Part shown: piece by piece, positions 23,868 through 33,016 of the stretch | Position numbering within the stretch: the first letter of the stretch is position 1 | How the letters are laid out: each line of letters starts with the position of its first letter | Translations under genes and position numbers: made by a program | Assembly (NCBI GenBank): GCA_003150355.1 | Contig: QAMJ01000015.1 | Coordinates: 36,391-100,390 of the forward strand | Length of the DNA stretch: 64,000 nucleotides | Origin: Clostridiales bacterium | Lineage (GTDB): Bacteria > Bacillota > Clostridia > Oscillospirales > Oscillospiraceae | Direction of reading: 5' to 3' | The notes under the pieces: model-generated | Told to the model about the DNA's origin: nothing | Databases searched by the model: none | The model's input: only the letters and a program-made list of their open reading frames with translations

Positions 23868-25076
23868 ATGAAAACACAGGTCTTTTCCGGCACATCAAAA
23901 GGTGCCGCGGAAATAATCAAAAGCGGCGGCCTTGTCGCCGTCCCAACTGAGACAGTATACGGCCTTGCCGGCAGCGGATTGAACGAGCAGGCAGTGGGCA
24001 TGATATATGAGGTCAAAGGCCGCCCGGCCGTAAAGCCTCTTTCGCTCATGGTTCACGGCAGCGAAGCCATGGACGCGCTGTGTCTCGATGTTCCGGGGCA
24101 GGCGCGCACGCTTGCCGCCCGCTTCTGGCCTGGGCCGCTGACCATTGTGCTGAAAGCGAAACCGGAGATACCATCCATCGTTCTTGCGGGCGGCTCGACC
24201 GTTGGGCTGCGCTGCCCGGATCATCCGCTTACCCTTGAACTGCTGCGTGACTGCGGCCTTCCGCTTGCCGCGCCTTCAGCGAATCCCTCAGATGAAGAAA
24301 GCCCCAAGGATGCCGGTAAGGTGCTCGAATACTTTGACGGAAAGATAGACGCTGTTATCGACGGCGGCAGATGCGGCCTTGGCCGTGAGTCCACGATAAT
24401 AGACATGAGTAAGCCCCCGTACCGCATCCTCCGTCAGGGTGCACTGCCAGCTGAGGATATTGCCGATGCGCTTGTCGGCGGGATGAAGGTAATCGGCATA
24501 ACCGGCGGCACAGGCTGCGGGAAAACGACTGCGCTGCAGGAGCTTGAAGCCATGGGCGCACTCGTGCTCGACTGCGATGCGATCTACCATGAGCTGCTTG
24601 AGAGCAGCGCGGAGCTTCTGGGCGAGATCGAAAATCGCTTCCCGGACACGGTGCAGGACGGTAAACTCAATCGTAAGGCGCTCGGCGCTGTTGTGTTCGC
24701 GGACTCCGCGGCGCTCAGCGATCTGAACGCGATCACGCATAAATATGTCGGCCTTGAGCTTCAGCGCAGGCTGCGTGAGTTTGCCATGACCGGCGGTACG
24801 CTTGCCGCAATAGACGCCATAGAACTGTTTTCGAGCGGCATAAACGGGCGCTGCTTCAAGACTGTGGCAGTCCTTTCGGATAAGGAAAACCGCGTAAAGC
24901 GCATTATGGCGCGGGACGGGATAACGCGGGAGTATGCGCTTCTGCGCATTGCCGCCCAGCATGACGACGGCTATTATGCCGAAAAATGCGACTACACACT
25001 GTACAATAACGCTGACATGGACAGCTTCAGAAACGACTGCCGTCAGCTTTTTAAGGAGATGTTCAGCAATGGATGA
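23868..25076 (+). CDS. Fusion: Sua5/YrdC threonylcarbamoyl-AMP synthase + dephospho-CoA kinase CoaE
   Basis: One uninterrupted 402-aa frame carries two complete enzymes. Residues 1-203 are a YrdC/TsaC-type domain (VAVPTETVYGLAG, YEVKGRPAVKPLSLMV, PLAAPSANPSDEESP, GRESTIIDM) that makes threonylcarbamoyl-AMP for t6A37 in ANN-reading tRNAs. Residues 206-402 are dephospho-CoA kinase (P-loop GGTGCGKT 213-220, LDCDAIYHELL, AIDAIELFSSGI, RIMARDGITREYALLRI), the last step of CoA synthesis. The linker is only about three residues (LVGG before M206). A GGCGGG lies directly against the internal ATG at 24,483, too close for normal re-initiation, so a true two-domain protein is favoured. Separate genes are the norm. 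The TsaC part is the short form without the Sua5 C-terminal domain. Confidence 0.9.
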   Translation: MKTQVFSGTSKGAAEIIKSGGLVAVPTETVYGLAGSGLNEQAVGMIYEVKGRPAVKPLSLMVHGSEAMDALCLDVPGQARTLAARFWPGPLTIVLKAKPEIPSIVLAGGSTVGLRCPDHPLTLELLRDCGLPLAAPSANPSDEESPKDAGKVLEYFDGKIDAVIDGGRCGLGRESTIIDMSKPPYRILRQGALPAEDIADALVGGMKVIGITGGTGCGKTTALQELEAMGALVLDCDAIYHELLESSAELLGEIENRFPDTVQDGKLNRKALGAVVFADSAALSDLNAITHKYVGLELQRRLREFAMTGGTLAAIDAIELFSSGINGRCFKTVAVLSDKENRVKRIMARDGITREYALLRIAAQHDDGYYAEKCDYTLYNNADMDSFRNDCRQLFKEMFSNG

Positions 25077-26451
25077 GATCAAAAGCAAGCTTTTTTATGA
25101 GCCGAAGAACGGCTACGACCTGATAGACGCCGCCGAGCATGTCGCCGTTGAGGACTACTGCCGCGGCTATATGGATTTTTTGAACACTTCCCGCACCGAG
25201 CGCGAGGCTGTCGCGAACGCGATCGCCATGGCAAAGGAGAACGGATTTGTCGAGTTCCGCCCCGGTATGGAGCTGCGCCCCGGCACAAAGGTCTATTACT
25301 GCAATCGCGGCAAGGCGCTTATCCTCGCCGTTATCGGCAAGCACAGTCTCTCAGGCGGCGCGGTCATTGCCGGCGCCCATGTCGACGCGCCGCGCGTCGA
25401 TCTCAAGCAGAACCCGATGTATGAGACGGACGAGCTCTGCTATTTCCGCACACACTATTACGGTGGGATAAAGAAATATCAGTGGGTCACTATCCCTCTC
25501 GAGCTGCACGGCGTCGCCGTGCTCAAGGACGGCACTGTCGTGGATATCTGCATCGGCAGAGAACCTGATGAGCCGCGCTTCGTCATCACCGACCTGCTGC
25601 CGCATCTTGCGCAGGAGCAGGTGAAAAAGACGATGGCCGAGGGCATTACCGGCGAGGGGCTCCAGCTTCTCATCGGCTCTGTTCCATATGCGGGCGAGGG
25701 CAAGGACAGGGTCAAGCTCGCGGTGCTCTCCACGCTCAATGATATGTACGGCATCACCGAGGAGGATTTCCTCTCGGCGGAGCTTGCCGCTGTCCCGGCT
25801 TTTGATGTCTGCGAGATCGGCTTTGACCGCTCACTCATCGGCGGCTACGGCCATGACGACAGGGTCTGCGCATATGCAGAGCTCAAGGCGCTGTTCGACG
25901 TGAACGAGCCGGAGCGCACCTGCGTGTGCATCCTTGCCGATAAGGAGGAGATAGGCTCCGACGGCGTGACCGGTATGCAGAGCGCGGCGTTCGACTGCTT
26001 TATGGAGGATCTGTGCGCGATACAGGGCGTTGATGTGCGCCGCTGCTTTGAGAACAGCTTCTGCCTGTCGGCAGACGTGACCGCGGCCTTCGACCCGCTG
26101 TACCCCGAAGCCTACGAGAAGAGCAACGATGCAAAGCTCAACTACGGTATGGGTATCTGCAAGTTCACCGGCGCGCGCGGCAAGTCCGGTACGAGCGACG
26201 CCTCCGCCGAGGTGGTCGCGTATCTGCGCCGCCTGTTCGATAAGGCCGGTGTTATCTGGCAACTTACCGAGATGGGCAAGGTCGATCTCGGCGGCGGCGG
26301 AACGATAGCCAAGTACATGGCAAACCGCAATATCGACACCATCGATGCGGGTGTGCCCGTATTGAGCATGCATGCGCCGTTCGAGGTAGTCTCCAAGCTC
26401 GACTGCTACATGACCTATAAGGGTGTGCGCGCAGCGTACTGCGACGAATAA
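25069..26451 (+). CDS. M18-family aminopeptidase
   Basis: A cytosolic zinc exopeptidase that trims N-terminal residues. 460 aa from the ATG at 25069 (AAGGAG 11 bases upstream), overlapping the fusion gene by 8 bases. Metal ligands and neighbours are AGAHVDAPRVDLKQNP, ADKEEIGSDGVTGMQ (Glu-Glu), and SMHAPFEVVSKLD near the C-terminus. GARGKSGTSDASAE is the family loop. A terminator follows at 26,467. Confidence 0.93.
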   Translation: MDEIKSKLFYEPKNGYDLIDAAEHVAVEDYCRGYMDFLNTSRTEREAVANAIAMAKENGFVEFRPGMELRPGTKVYYCNRGKALILAVIGKHSLSGGAVIAGAHVDAPRVDLKQNPMYETDELCYFRTHYYGGIKKYQWVTIPLELHGVAVLKDGTVVDICIGREPDEPRFVITDLLPHLAQEQVKKTMAEGITGEGLQLLIGSVPYAGEGKDRVKLAVLSTLNDMYGITEEDFLSAELAAVPAFDVCEIGFDRSLIGGYGHDDRVCAYAELKALFDVNEPERTCVCILADKEEIGSDGVTGMQSAAFDCFMEDLCAIQGVDVRRCFENSFCLSADVTAAFDPLYPEAYEKSNDAKLNYGMGICKFTGARGKSGTSDASAEVVAYLRRLFDKAGVIWQLTEMGKVDLGGGGTIAKYMANRNIDTIDAGVPVLSMHAPFEVVSKLDCYMTYKGVRAAYCDE

Positions 26452-26466
26452 AAATTAATAAGCCAG

Positions 26467-26494
26467 CAGGACGGGCATTCAGCTGCCCGTCCTG
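26467..26494 (+). terminator. Terminator after the M18 peptidase
   Basis: An 11-bp perfect GC-rich stem (26467-26477 with 26484-26494) has a 6-base loop and a TTTTTAT tail. Confidence 0.85.
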
Positions 26495-26542
26495 TTTTTA
26501 TATGCCGCTGTCTGGATAGAATACAATAGAGGTGATGAACAG

Positions 26543-27196
26543 ATGGCGGAAAGCGAAAACAAGACCGCGGAGATAAACGAGGTGACAGAGCTCGGGCAGA
26601 CCCGGCAGGGGAGTATACACTGCCTGAGCATAATAGGCCAGATCGAGGGGCACCAGATCCTGCCCGAGGATGTGAAGACGACGAAGTACGAGCACGTTCT
26701 GCCGATGCTCGCGGCGATCGAGGAGAGCCCGGAGATAACGGGGCTGCTGATACTGCTCAACACCGTGGGCGGAGACGTTGAGGCGGGGCTTGCGATAGCG
26801 GAGCTCATCGCAGGAATGTCGACGCCGACAGTTTCGCTCGTCCTCGGCGGCGGGCACTCAATAGGCGTACCGCTCGCCGTCGCCGCAAAGCGCAGCTTTA
26901 TCGCGCCCACGGCGTCGATGACGATACACCCCGTGCGGATAAACGGCCTTGTCATAGGTGCGCCGCAGACCTATGAGTATCTTGCAGGGATGCAGGAGCG
27001 CATAGTGAGCTTTGTCACGGCGCACTCCCGGATAAGCCGCAGGGACTATACGCGCCTGATGTCGGACACGCGCAAACTTGCAAACGATGTCGGCACTATC
27101 CTCTCCGGTGAGGAGGCGGTGCAGTGCGGCCTGATAGACCAGATCGGCACGCTGTCCGATGCGCTTGAATATCTGAAGAAAGCCGCAGACGCATGA
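26543..27196 (+). CDS. tepA: ClpP-fold serine protease, TepA-like
   Basis: A 217-aa protein of the Clp-protease/crotonase fold. GLLILLNTVGGDVEAGLAIAELI is the oxyanion-hole strand. The candidate nucleophile serine is in GGGHSIGVPLA, and the catalytic His in ASMTIHPVR. The C-terminal half (TRKLANDVGTILSGEEAVQCGLIDQIG) is as in ClpP. In Bacillus the tepA homologue also lies by spoIIIE; here uppP sits in between. Proposed roles are in protein export and spore development, but no substrate is established. Its stop codon lies in the loop of a terminator hairpin. Confidence 0.85.
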   Translation: MAESENKTAEINEVTELGQTRQGSIHCLSIIGQIEGHQILPEDVKTTKYEHVLPMLAAIEESPEITGLLILLNTVGGDVEAGLAIAELIAGMSTPTVSLVLGGGHSIGVPLAVAAKRSFIAPTASMTIHPVRINGLVIGAPQTYEYLAGMQERIVSFVTAHSRISRRDYTRLMSDTRKLANDVGTILSGEEAVQCGLIDQIGTLSDALEYLKKAADA

Positions 27197-27211
27197 AAAA
27201 GCGTCTGCGGC
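27182..27211 (+). terminator. Terminator overlapping the tepA stop codon
   Basis: An 11-bp perfect stem (27182-27192 with 27201-27211). The left arm codes the last residues of TepA and the stop codon is in the loop. The tail CATTTATAAAA is only moderately T-rich. Confidence 0.6.
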
Positions 27212-27250
27212 CATTTATAAAAATGCCCTGCCCCTGCAGTTCTGTATTAC

Positions 27251-27279
27251 TTGTTTTTGAAGTATAAATGTGTTATGAT
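27251..27279 (+). promoter_or_regulatory. Promoter of uppP
   Basis: TTGTTT (27251-27256), 17-base spacer, TATGAT (27274-27279), 27 bases before the uppP ATG. Confidence 0.5.
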
Positions 27280-27305
27280 ATATTTTATGATTACCGTGGG
27301 GGTTT

Positions 27306-28145
27306 ATGCAGATGAGCGTTTGGAATGCTGTGATCCTGGGTCTGGTGCAGGGCATCACCGAGTTTTTGCCGGTGTCAAGCTCCGGGCATCTTTCTATGAT
27401 AAATAATCTTTTCAACATGTCTGATATCCAGTCCGGGCATTTGTTCTTTGACGTGCTCCTGCATCTGGCGACCCTTATCTCGATCCTCATCGTTTACTGG
27501 AAGGATATTGTCAGCATGACATATGAGGCGCTGGCCTTTGTAAACCTCGGACCGCTTGCTGGTATGCCGCGCGAACGTTATCCGGCGGCGCGCATGCTGT
27601 TCATGATCGTCATGGCGACGCTTCCGCTTTTCCTGATCCTGCCGATAAAGGATATGCTTGAGACGCTCTACTACCACAATATCTTCATCGGCATCGCGCT
27701 CGTTCTCACGGGCTGCATGCTTTATGTGTCGGATAAAATGACCCCCGGAAAGAAGACCGAGCGCAATATGACCGTGCTCGACGCGCTGATCATCGGCCTG
27801 TGCCAGTGCGTCGCGGTCGTTCCCGGCCTCTCCCGCTCCGGAACTACTATCACCGCCGGTATCGCAACGGGGCTGCGGCGCGATTTTGCCGTGAAGTTCT
27901 CCTTCCTGATGAGCCTGCCTGCCGTCCTCGGCGCAAATATCCTCTCCATCGTTGATGCAGTGCAGGAGGGGATAGAGTGGAGCAATGTCCCGGCCTACCT
28001 CGTCGGCATGGCTGTCGCGCTGGTAGCGGGCATCGCGTCGATCAATCTGCTCAGGTACATAAGCTCGAAGGGGAAGTTCGGCGGCTTTGCGTATTACTGC
28101 TGGGTCATCGGCGTTCTGTCAATTATTCTGACGATGATCTTCTGA
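27306..28145 (+). CDS. uppP: Undecaprenyl-diphosphatase
   Basis: A polytopic membrane enzyme that regenerates the undecaprenyl phosphate carrier for cell-wall synthesis and gives background bacitracin resistance. 279 aa, about 8 helices. The two catalytic motifs are QGITEFLPVSSSGHL (15-29) and PGLSRSGTTITAGIATGL. The ATG at 27306 or the one at 27312 may be used; GGGGG sits just upstream. It is followed 21 bases later by ftsK. Confidence 0.96.
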   Translation: MQMSVWNAVILGLVQGITEFLPVSSSGHLSMINNLFNMSDIQSGHLFFDVLLHLATLISILIVYWKDIVSMTYEALAFVNLGPLAGMPRERYPAARMLFMIVMATLPLFLILPIKDMLETLYYHNIFIGIALVLTGCMLYVSDKMTPGKKTERNMTVLDALIIGLCQCVAVVPGLSRSGTTITAGIATGLRRDFAVKFSFLMSLPAVLGANILSIVDAVQEGIEWSNVPAYLVGMAVALVAGIASINLLRYISSKGKFGGFAYYCWVIGVLSIILTMIF

Positions 28146-28166
28146 TCTTGAAAGGACTTTCTATAA

Positions 28167-30773
28167 ATGGCACAAGCTAAGAAAACCACAACCAAAAAGA
28201 AAACCTCGTCCTCAAAAAAGACGAGCGCGAAGGCGCAGCCGACTCAGCCGCCGGATCCGGTGGTGCCGGTCAGGCGCGAGGTAGGCGCGGTACTGTCCCT
28301 GTTCCTCGCGCTCTTCGTCGGCATCAGCTATTTTATGAATGAGGGCGCGTTCATTCTTTTCTTCTCTAATCTTATAAAGGGATTGATCGGCTGGGGCTAT
28401 TGGCTCACGGCTCCGGTGTTTCTGCTCGTCGCAATAATTCTCGGCTTCCACCGCGGCCGCCCCGTGGCGCTGCGCGTTTTCTGCGCGCTGATGATACCGA
28501 TCCTCGCCGCGTCTGTTATGAGCCTGATGATGTATAAGTACCAGCTTGACGGCGGGGATATCAAACTCATGTGCAGCCTCCTGTTTGAGCAGGGGCAGCG
28601 GCTCGACTCGGCCGGTGTGTTCGGCGGGCTCATTGCCTATGCGCTTGAGAAGTCATTCAGCATATACGGCGCGCTGCCGGTGCTGCTGGTGTGCCTCGTG
28701 TTTGCCGTTATCGTCTCTGTCAACGGCAGCTTTAAGAAAGTCGCGGACAAAGTCAAGCTTCAGGTCGAGGCAAAATACGACCCGTCCATGTATGAGGATG
28801 CGCTCAAGCCCGTGAACTCTGTTGCAGGCAGGGTGCCGGTAAGCCGTACGCCCAGCAAAATCGAGCGCATAAGCCGCTCTTCCTGCCCGATAGACATACC
28901 TCTTGGTGACGACGATGAAGCGCTTGAGCTGCTTGACGGGCGCAGCGCAAAGCCCAGGCGCGGCGCAAAGAACCAGAAGCCCGATACCGCGCTCGCGACT
29001 GACGGTGTTGCTCCGCTTTCGATGAAAGAGGCCGCGGCGCTCGCCGGTGTGCAGCTCGCGGAGCCTGAGAGCGCGAAGCCTGAGGTGAAGAAGCCTTCCG
29101 GAAAGTCAGTCACCGTCTCGGCTGAGATATCCGATCCGCCGAAAATCAAGAGAATAGACCGCGCGGAGGTCGAGGCGGAGGCGCAGGCTGTCGCCGAGGC
29201 GATAAACGCGACCGAGGACAAGCCCGACTATGAGTTCCCGCCGCTGTCGTTACTCAGGAGCGGCGGCGTTTCCACGGTGGATTCGCGCGAGGAAATAATT
29301 ACGAATAAGGAGCGCCTTGAGGGCGCGATAAGAAGCTTCGGCATCAGCGCGGCGATAGTCGGCGTGACGCGCGGCCCGACGGTCACGCGCTACGATATAG
29401 AGCTTGACCAGGGCGTGAAGCTCGCAAGGGTCACGAACCTTGCGGGTGACCTTGCCCTTGCCCTCGGCGTTGTGAACGTGCGCATTGCGCCAATTCCGGA
29501 CAAGATATCCACCGTCGGCATAGAGGTGCCGAACAAGATCGTCAGCACCGTCTACCTGCGCGATATAATCGAATCGCCGAAGTTCACCTCGGCAAAGTCG
29601 AAGCTCAGCTTCGCCCTCGGTAAGGACATCGGCGGCGACTGCATTGTCGGCAACATCGCAAAGCTGCCGCATATGCTCATTGCCGGTACCACTGGCTCCG
29701 GCAAATCCGTCTGCATGAACTCGCTCATCCTGTCGCTGCTGTACAAAGCGCGGCCGGACGAAGTCAGGCTCATTATGATCGATCCGAAGATGGTCGAGCT
29801 CGGCGTCTATAACGGCATCCCGCACCTCTATGTCCCGGTTGTCACCGACCCGAAGAAGGCGGCGGGCGCGCTGCAATGGTCGGTCGTCGAAATGCTCAAG
29901 CGCTATAGGCTCTTCTCCGAGGTCGGCGTGCGCGACCTTGAGAGCTATAACAAGCACTGTGTCTCAGTCGGGGAGCAGACCCTGCCGCAGGTCGTCATCG
30001 TCATTGACGAGCTGGCAGACCTCATGCTTGTCGCCTCCAAGGAGGTCGAGGAGAGCATCTGCCGTGTGGCGCAGATGGGACGCGCTGCCGGTATGCACCT
30101 TGTCATCGCGACACAGCGCCCGTCAGCGGACGTTATCACCGGCCTTATGAAAGCCAACATCCCGTCGCGCATCGCATTTGCTGTCTCATCTGCGATGGAG
30201 AGCCGCATCATCCTTGACCAGGGCGGTGCGGAAAAGCTCGTCGGCATGGGCGATATGCTGTTTTCTCCCGTCGGCTGCGGAAAGCCTGTGCGTATTCAGG
30301 GCGCGTTTGTTTCCGATGAGGAGCGCGAGGATGTCATACGCTTCATCAAGGAGGGCGCAGGCAACACGGCGCAGAACAACAGCGAGATCGAGGAATTCAT
30401 GAACAAGGCTGCCGAGGACAAGAACTCCGGCGGCGACGGCGGAAAGTCCTCCAAGGATGAAAAAGGCGGTCTCGGCGGCTACGACGAGATGCTGCCGCAG
30501 GCGGTCGAGGTCGTGCTTGAGACAAAGTCCTGCTCCGTCTCGATGCTCCAGCGGCGTGTCAAGCTCGGCTATTCCAGAGCTGCGCGCATCGTCGACCAGA
30601 TGGAGGAGCTCGGCATCGTTGGCCCGTATGAGGGCGCAAAGCCCCGTCAGGTCGTCATTGACCGCGAGGGCTGGAACGAGATTCAGCGCGGTCTCGGCCT
30701 TGCGCAGGACAGTGATCTCAGTCTTGCGGCGGACATGAGTCAGGATAATGACAGACTCGGCTACGATGAATGA
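28167..30773 (+). CDS. FtsK/SpoIIIE-type DNA translocase
   Basis: A septum-anchored ATP-driven motor that moves chromosome ends out of the closing division or sporulation septum. 868 aa. The start is Lys/Thr/Ser-rich and is followed by about four membrane helices (residues ~40-195). A charged linker to ~360, the alpha/beta motor (Walker A GTTGSGKSV about 509-517, Walker B VVIVIDELADLM) and a C-terminal gamma winged helix (CSVSMLQRRVKLGYSRAARIVDQMEELGIVG) complete it. The gamma domain reads polar DNA motifs. Only one such gene is in the window, so vegetative versus spore-specific use cannot be told. Confidence 0.96.
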   Translation: MAQAKKTTTKKKTSSSKKTSAKAQPTQPPDPVVPVRREVGAVLSLFLALFVGISYFMNEGAFILFFSNLIKGLIGWGYWLTAPVFLLVAIILGFHRGRPVALRVFCALMIPILAASVMSLMMYKYQLDGGDIKLMCSLLFEQGQRLDSAGVFGGLIAYALEKSFSIYGALPVLLVCLVFAVIVSVNGSFKKVADKVKLQVEAKYDPSMYEDALKPVNSVAGRVPVSRTPSKIERISRSSCPIDIPLGDDDEALELLDGRSAKPRRGAKNQKPDTALATDGVAPLSMKEAAALAGVQLAEPESAKPEVKKPSGKSVTVSAEISDPPKIKRIDRAEVEAEAQAVAEAINATEDKPDYEFPPLSLLRSGGVSTVDSREEIITNKERLEGAIRSFGISAAIVGVTRGPTVTRYDIELDQGVKLARVTNLAGDLALALGVVNVRIAPIPDKISTVGIEVPNKIVSTVYLRDIIESPKFTSAKSKLSFALGKDIGGDCIVGNIAKLPHMLIAGTTGSGKSVCMNSLILSLLYKARPDEVRLIMIDPKMVELGVYNGIPHLYVPVVTDPKKAAGALQWSVVEMLKRYRLFSEVGVRDLESYNKHCVSVGEQTLPQVVIVIDELADLMLVASKEVEESICRVAQMGRAAGMHLVIATQRPSADVITGLMKANIPSRIAFAVSSAMESRIILDQGGAEKLVGMGDMLFSPVGCGKPVRIQGAFVSDEEREDVIRFIKEGAGNTAQNNSEIEEFMNKAAEDKNSGGDGGKSSKDEKGGLGGYDEMLPQAVEVVLETKSCSVSMLQRRVKLGYSRAARIVDQMEELGIVGPYEGAKPRQVVIDREGWNEIQRGLGLAQDSDLSLAADMSQDNDRLGYDE

Positions 30774-30778
30774 TATAA

Positions 30779-30804
30779 AAACGGGCGTTTACCGACGCCC
30801 GTTT
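30779..30804 (+). terminator. Hairpin between ftsK and mrnC
   Basis: A 10-bp perfect stem (30779-30788 with 30795-30804) begins 5 bases after the ftsK stop. The tail GCCTTAAAA is poor in T, so it is more likely a weak terminator or processing site than a full stop. Confidence 0.5.
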
Positions 30805-30823
30805 GCCTTAAAAGGAGAGATAT

Positions 30824-31237
30824 ATGTACGGATTTTTCCCTGAAATGCCCGTTCAGGATGTGAATAAAATAAGCATGCTCGGCCTTGCACATGTCGGCGA
30901 CGCGGTGTATGAGCTGCTTTACAGAAGCAAGCTCTGTACGGACGGGCACACGGCTGTCGCGGAAATGCACAGGATGACGGTCGCTTTCGTCCGCGCCGAG
31001 GCGCAGGCGGAAGCGGCGGCAAAGCTGCTGCCCGTGCTCACCCAGGACGAGACGAGCGTCTTTAAGCGCGGCAGAAACGCCAAGGTGAACTCCGTGCCGC
31101 ACAATGCGGATATCGGCCAGTACCACGCGGCGACGGGACTTGAGGCGCTGTTCGGCTGGCTGTATCTGCTGGGCAGGACCGAGCGGATAAACGAGCTGTT
31201 CAATATAATTACAGGAGGTGCGGACGATGCCTCTTGA
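30824..31237 (+). CDS. mrnC: Mini-ribonuclease III
   Basis: A 137-aa RNase III catalytic domain without a dsRNA-binding domain; it matures 23S rRNA ends. LGLAHVGDAVYELLYRSKL holds the catalytic acidic residues, and RGRNAKVNSVPHNADIGQYHAATGLEALFGWLYLLG is the second family block. AAAGGAG precedes the ATG. It overlaps rqcH by 11 bases. Confidence 0.93.
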   Translation: MYGFFPEMPVQDVNKISMLGLAHVGDAVYELLYRSKLCTDGHTAVAEMHRMTVAFVRAEAQAEAAAKLLPVLTQDETSVFKRGRNAKVNSVPHNADIGQYHAATGLEALFGWLYLLGRTERINELFNIITGGADDAS

Positions 31238-32951
31238 TGCAATATGCCTTTCCGCGCTCACTTCTGAACTAGGCGAGAAGCTCACCGGCGGGCGCATCGA
31301 TAAGGTGCAGCAGCCGGAAAGGGATATGCTGCTCATCTCTCTGCGCTCCAAGGGTGAAAATCTGCGCCTGCTCATTTCCGCTGGGACTGGCAGCGCGAGA
31401 GTACATCTGACAAAAGCATCCTTTGAAAACCCCGCAGAGCCGCCGATGTTCTGCATGCTCATGCGCAAGCACCTTGTCGGCGCAAGGATCGCGTCAGTCA
31501 GCCAGCCGGAGGGGGAGCGCATGCTCTGCATCGAGCTTGACAGCCGGGACGAGCTGGGCTTTGAAACGCGAAAGAAGCTCATTGCCGAGCTTATCGGCCG
31601 CAGCTCAAATCTGATCCTCGTTGACGCCGAGGGGCGGATAACCGACTGTATGCGCAGGATGGACTTCGGCGGGGACGCGCTGCGCCGTATGCTGCCGGGG
31701 ATGATATACCGCATGCCACCGGCGCAGACAAAGCCGCAGATACTCAAGACAAACCCGGAGCTGCGCCGCGCGCTCATCGCGTCGGCGGACAGGGACAAGC
31801 CCGTTGACAAATGGCTGCTTGACAGCTTTGCCGGACTTTCGCCGCTCGTGTGCCGCGAGCTTGCATACCGCAGCGGCGGGTATGAAATGCTCCCGGAGCT
31901 GCTCGACGCATTCTGCGAGAGTGTGAACGCGGGCGAGATGCGCCCGTATATGCTGCTCTCCGACGGAAAACCGGTGGACTTCAGCTTTATGAAGATAAGC
32001 CAGTACGGCGAGGCGATGGACTGCGAGGAGCAGGAGAGCTTTTCGGCGCTGCTCGACAGATTTTATTCCGAGCGTGACAGGCTCGAACAGCAGCGCCGCC
32101 GCAGCCATGACCTGACAAAGACCGTCCGCACCATGCGCGACCGTCAGCAGAGAAAGCTTGCCGCCCAGCTTGAGGAGCTGCGCCGTGCGGACGATAGGGA
32201 AGCTCTCCGCCGCCGTGCGGAGCTTATAAAGGCGAATCTCTACCGTATCAATAGGGGTGACCGGAGCCTTGAGTGCGAGGACTATTACGAGCCGGAATGC
32301 CCGACAGTGCGCATTGAGCTTGACCCGTTAAAGACGCCGCAGCAGAACGCGGCGGCGCTCTTCAAGGAATACAGCAAAATGAAGGCCGCTCAGGAGCACC
32401 TTACAAAGCTCACCGCCGAGGGCGAAAAGCAGCTTGACTATCTCAACAGCGTGATTGAACTGCTGGAGAGCGCGGAGAGCGAAAAGGACGTTTCGGACAT
32501 ACGCCGCGAGCTTATCGCGACCGGCTTCATTAAGAACAGAAAAAACGTCAAGGCGGACAAAGCGAAGGCTCAGGCTCCGCTGCGCTTTGTCACCGATGAT
32601 GGGCTTGAGGTACTTGTCGGCCGCAGCAACATCCAGAATGACGAGCTGACCACAAAGCTTGGCCGACGCACGGACTACTGGCTGCACACGCAGAAGATAC
32701 ACGGCAGCCATGTTATCCTCCGCTGCGAGGGCGTCGAGCCGCCGGAGCGCAGCATAGAGCAGGCGGCGGTGATCGCGGCGCACTATTCGCAGGGGCGCGG
32801 CGGGGCGAAGATCCCGGTGGACTATACGATGCTGCGCTTTGTGAAGAAGCCGTCCGGTGCGCTGCCGGGAAAGGTGATCTACACGGACTATAAAACCCTT
32901 AATGTCCAGAGCGACGCGGAGCTTGTAAACAGGCTGAGAAAAGGGAAATAG
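31227..32951 (+). CDS. rqcH: RqcH / NFACT-family ribosome quality-control protein
   Basis: Binds obstructed 50S subunits and adds C-terminal Ala tails to stalled chains (known for the Bacillus protein). 574 aa from the ATG at 31227, with AGGAGG 9 bases upstream. The N-terminal NFACT-N domain starts LDAICLSALTSEL and includes LTGGRIDKVQQPE. A Lys/Glu/Arg-rich coiled-coil middle (~275-420) and the NFACT-R domain (DGLEVLVGRSNIQNDELTTK, YWLHTQKIHGSHVIL) follow. Older names are FbpA/Fbp54, from fibronectin binding. Confidence 0.93.
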   Translation: MPLDAICLSALTSELGEKLTGGRIDKVQQPERDMLLISLRSKGENLRLLISAGTGSARVHLTKASFENPAEPPMFCMLMRKHLVGARIASVSQPEGERMLCIELDSRDELGFETRKKLIAELIGRSSNLILVDAEGRITDCMRRMDFGGDALRRMLPGMIYRMPPAQTKPQILKTNPELRRALIASADRDKPVDKWLLDSFAGLSPLVCRELAYRSGGYEMLPELLDAFCESVNAGEMRPYMLLSDGKPVDFSFMKISQYGEAMDCEEQESFSALLDRFYSERDRLEQQRRRSHDLTKTVRTMRDRQQRKLAAQLEELRRADDREALRRRAELIKANLYRINRGDRSLECEDYYEPECPTVRIELDPLKTPQQNAAALFKEYSKMKAAQEHLTKLTAEGEKQLDYLNSVIELLESAESEKDVSDIRRELIATGFIKNRKNVKADKAKAQAPLRFVTDDGLEVLVGRSNIQNDELTTKLGRRTDYWLHTQKIHGSHVILRCEGVEPPERSIEQAAVIAAHYSQGRGGAKIPVDYTMLRFVKKPSGALPGKVIYTDYKTLNVQSDAELVNRLRKGK

Positions 32952-32954
32952 AGA

Positions 32955-33002
32955 CATATAATAAATCCCTCCGAAATGAATTTCGGAGGGATTTATTATA
33001 TG
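32955..33002. terminator. Bidirectional terminator between rqcH and queA
   Basis: A perfect 22-bp inverted repeat (32955-32976 with 32981-33002) has a TGAA loop, AT-rich foot and GC-rich top, placed exactly between two convergent genes. Confidence 0.88.
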
Positions 33003-33016
33003 TGTGCGTTTATTAT

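Noticed and set aside
24483..25076. Separate coaE gene starting inside the fusion
   Set aside because: The GGCGGG touches the ATG, so spacing is wrong for initiation, and the frame is continuous from the Sua5 part.
32955..33002. 22-bp perfect inverted repeat as a mobile-element end
   Set aside because: It lies exactly between convergent genes with a 4-base loop and AT-rich foot, as expected of a bidirectional terminator.
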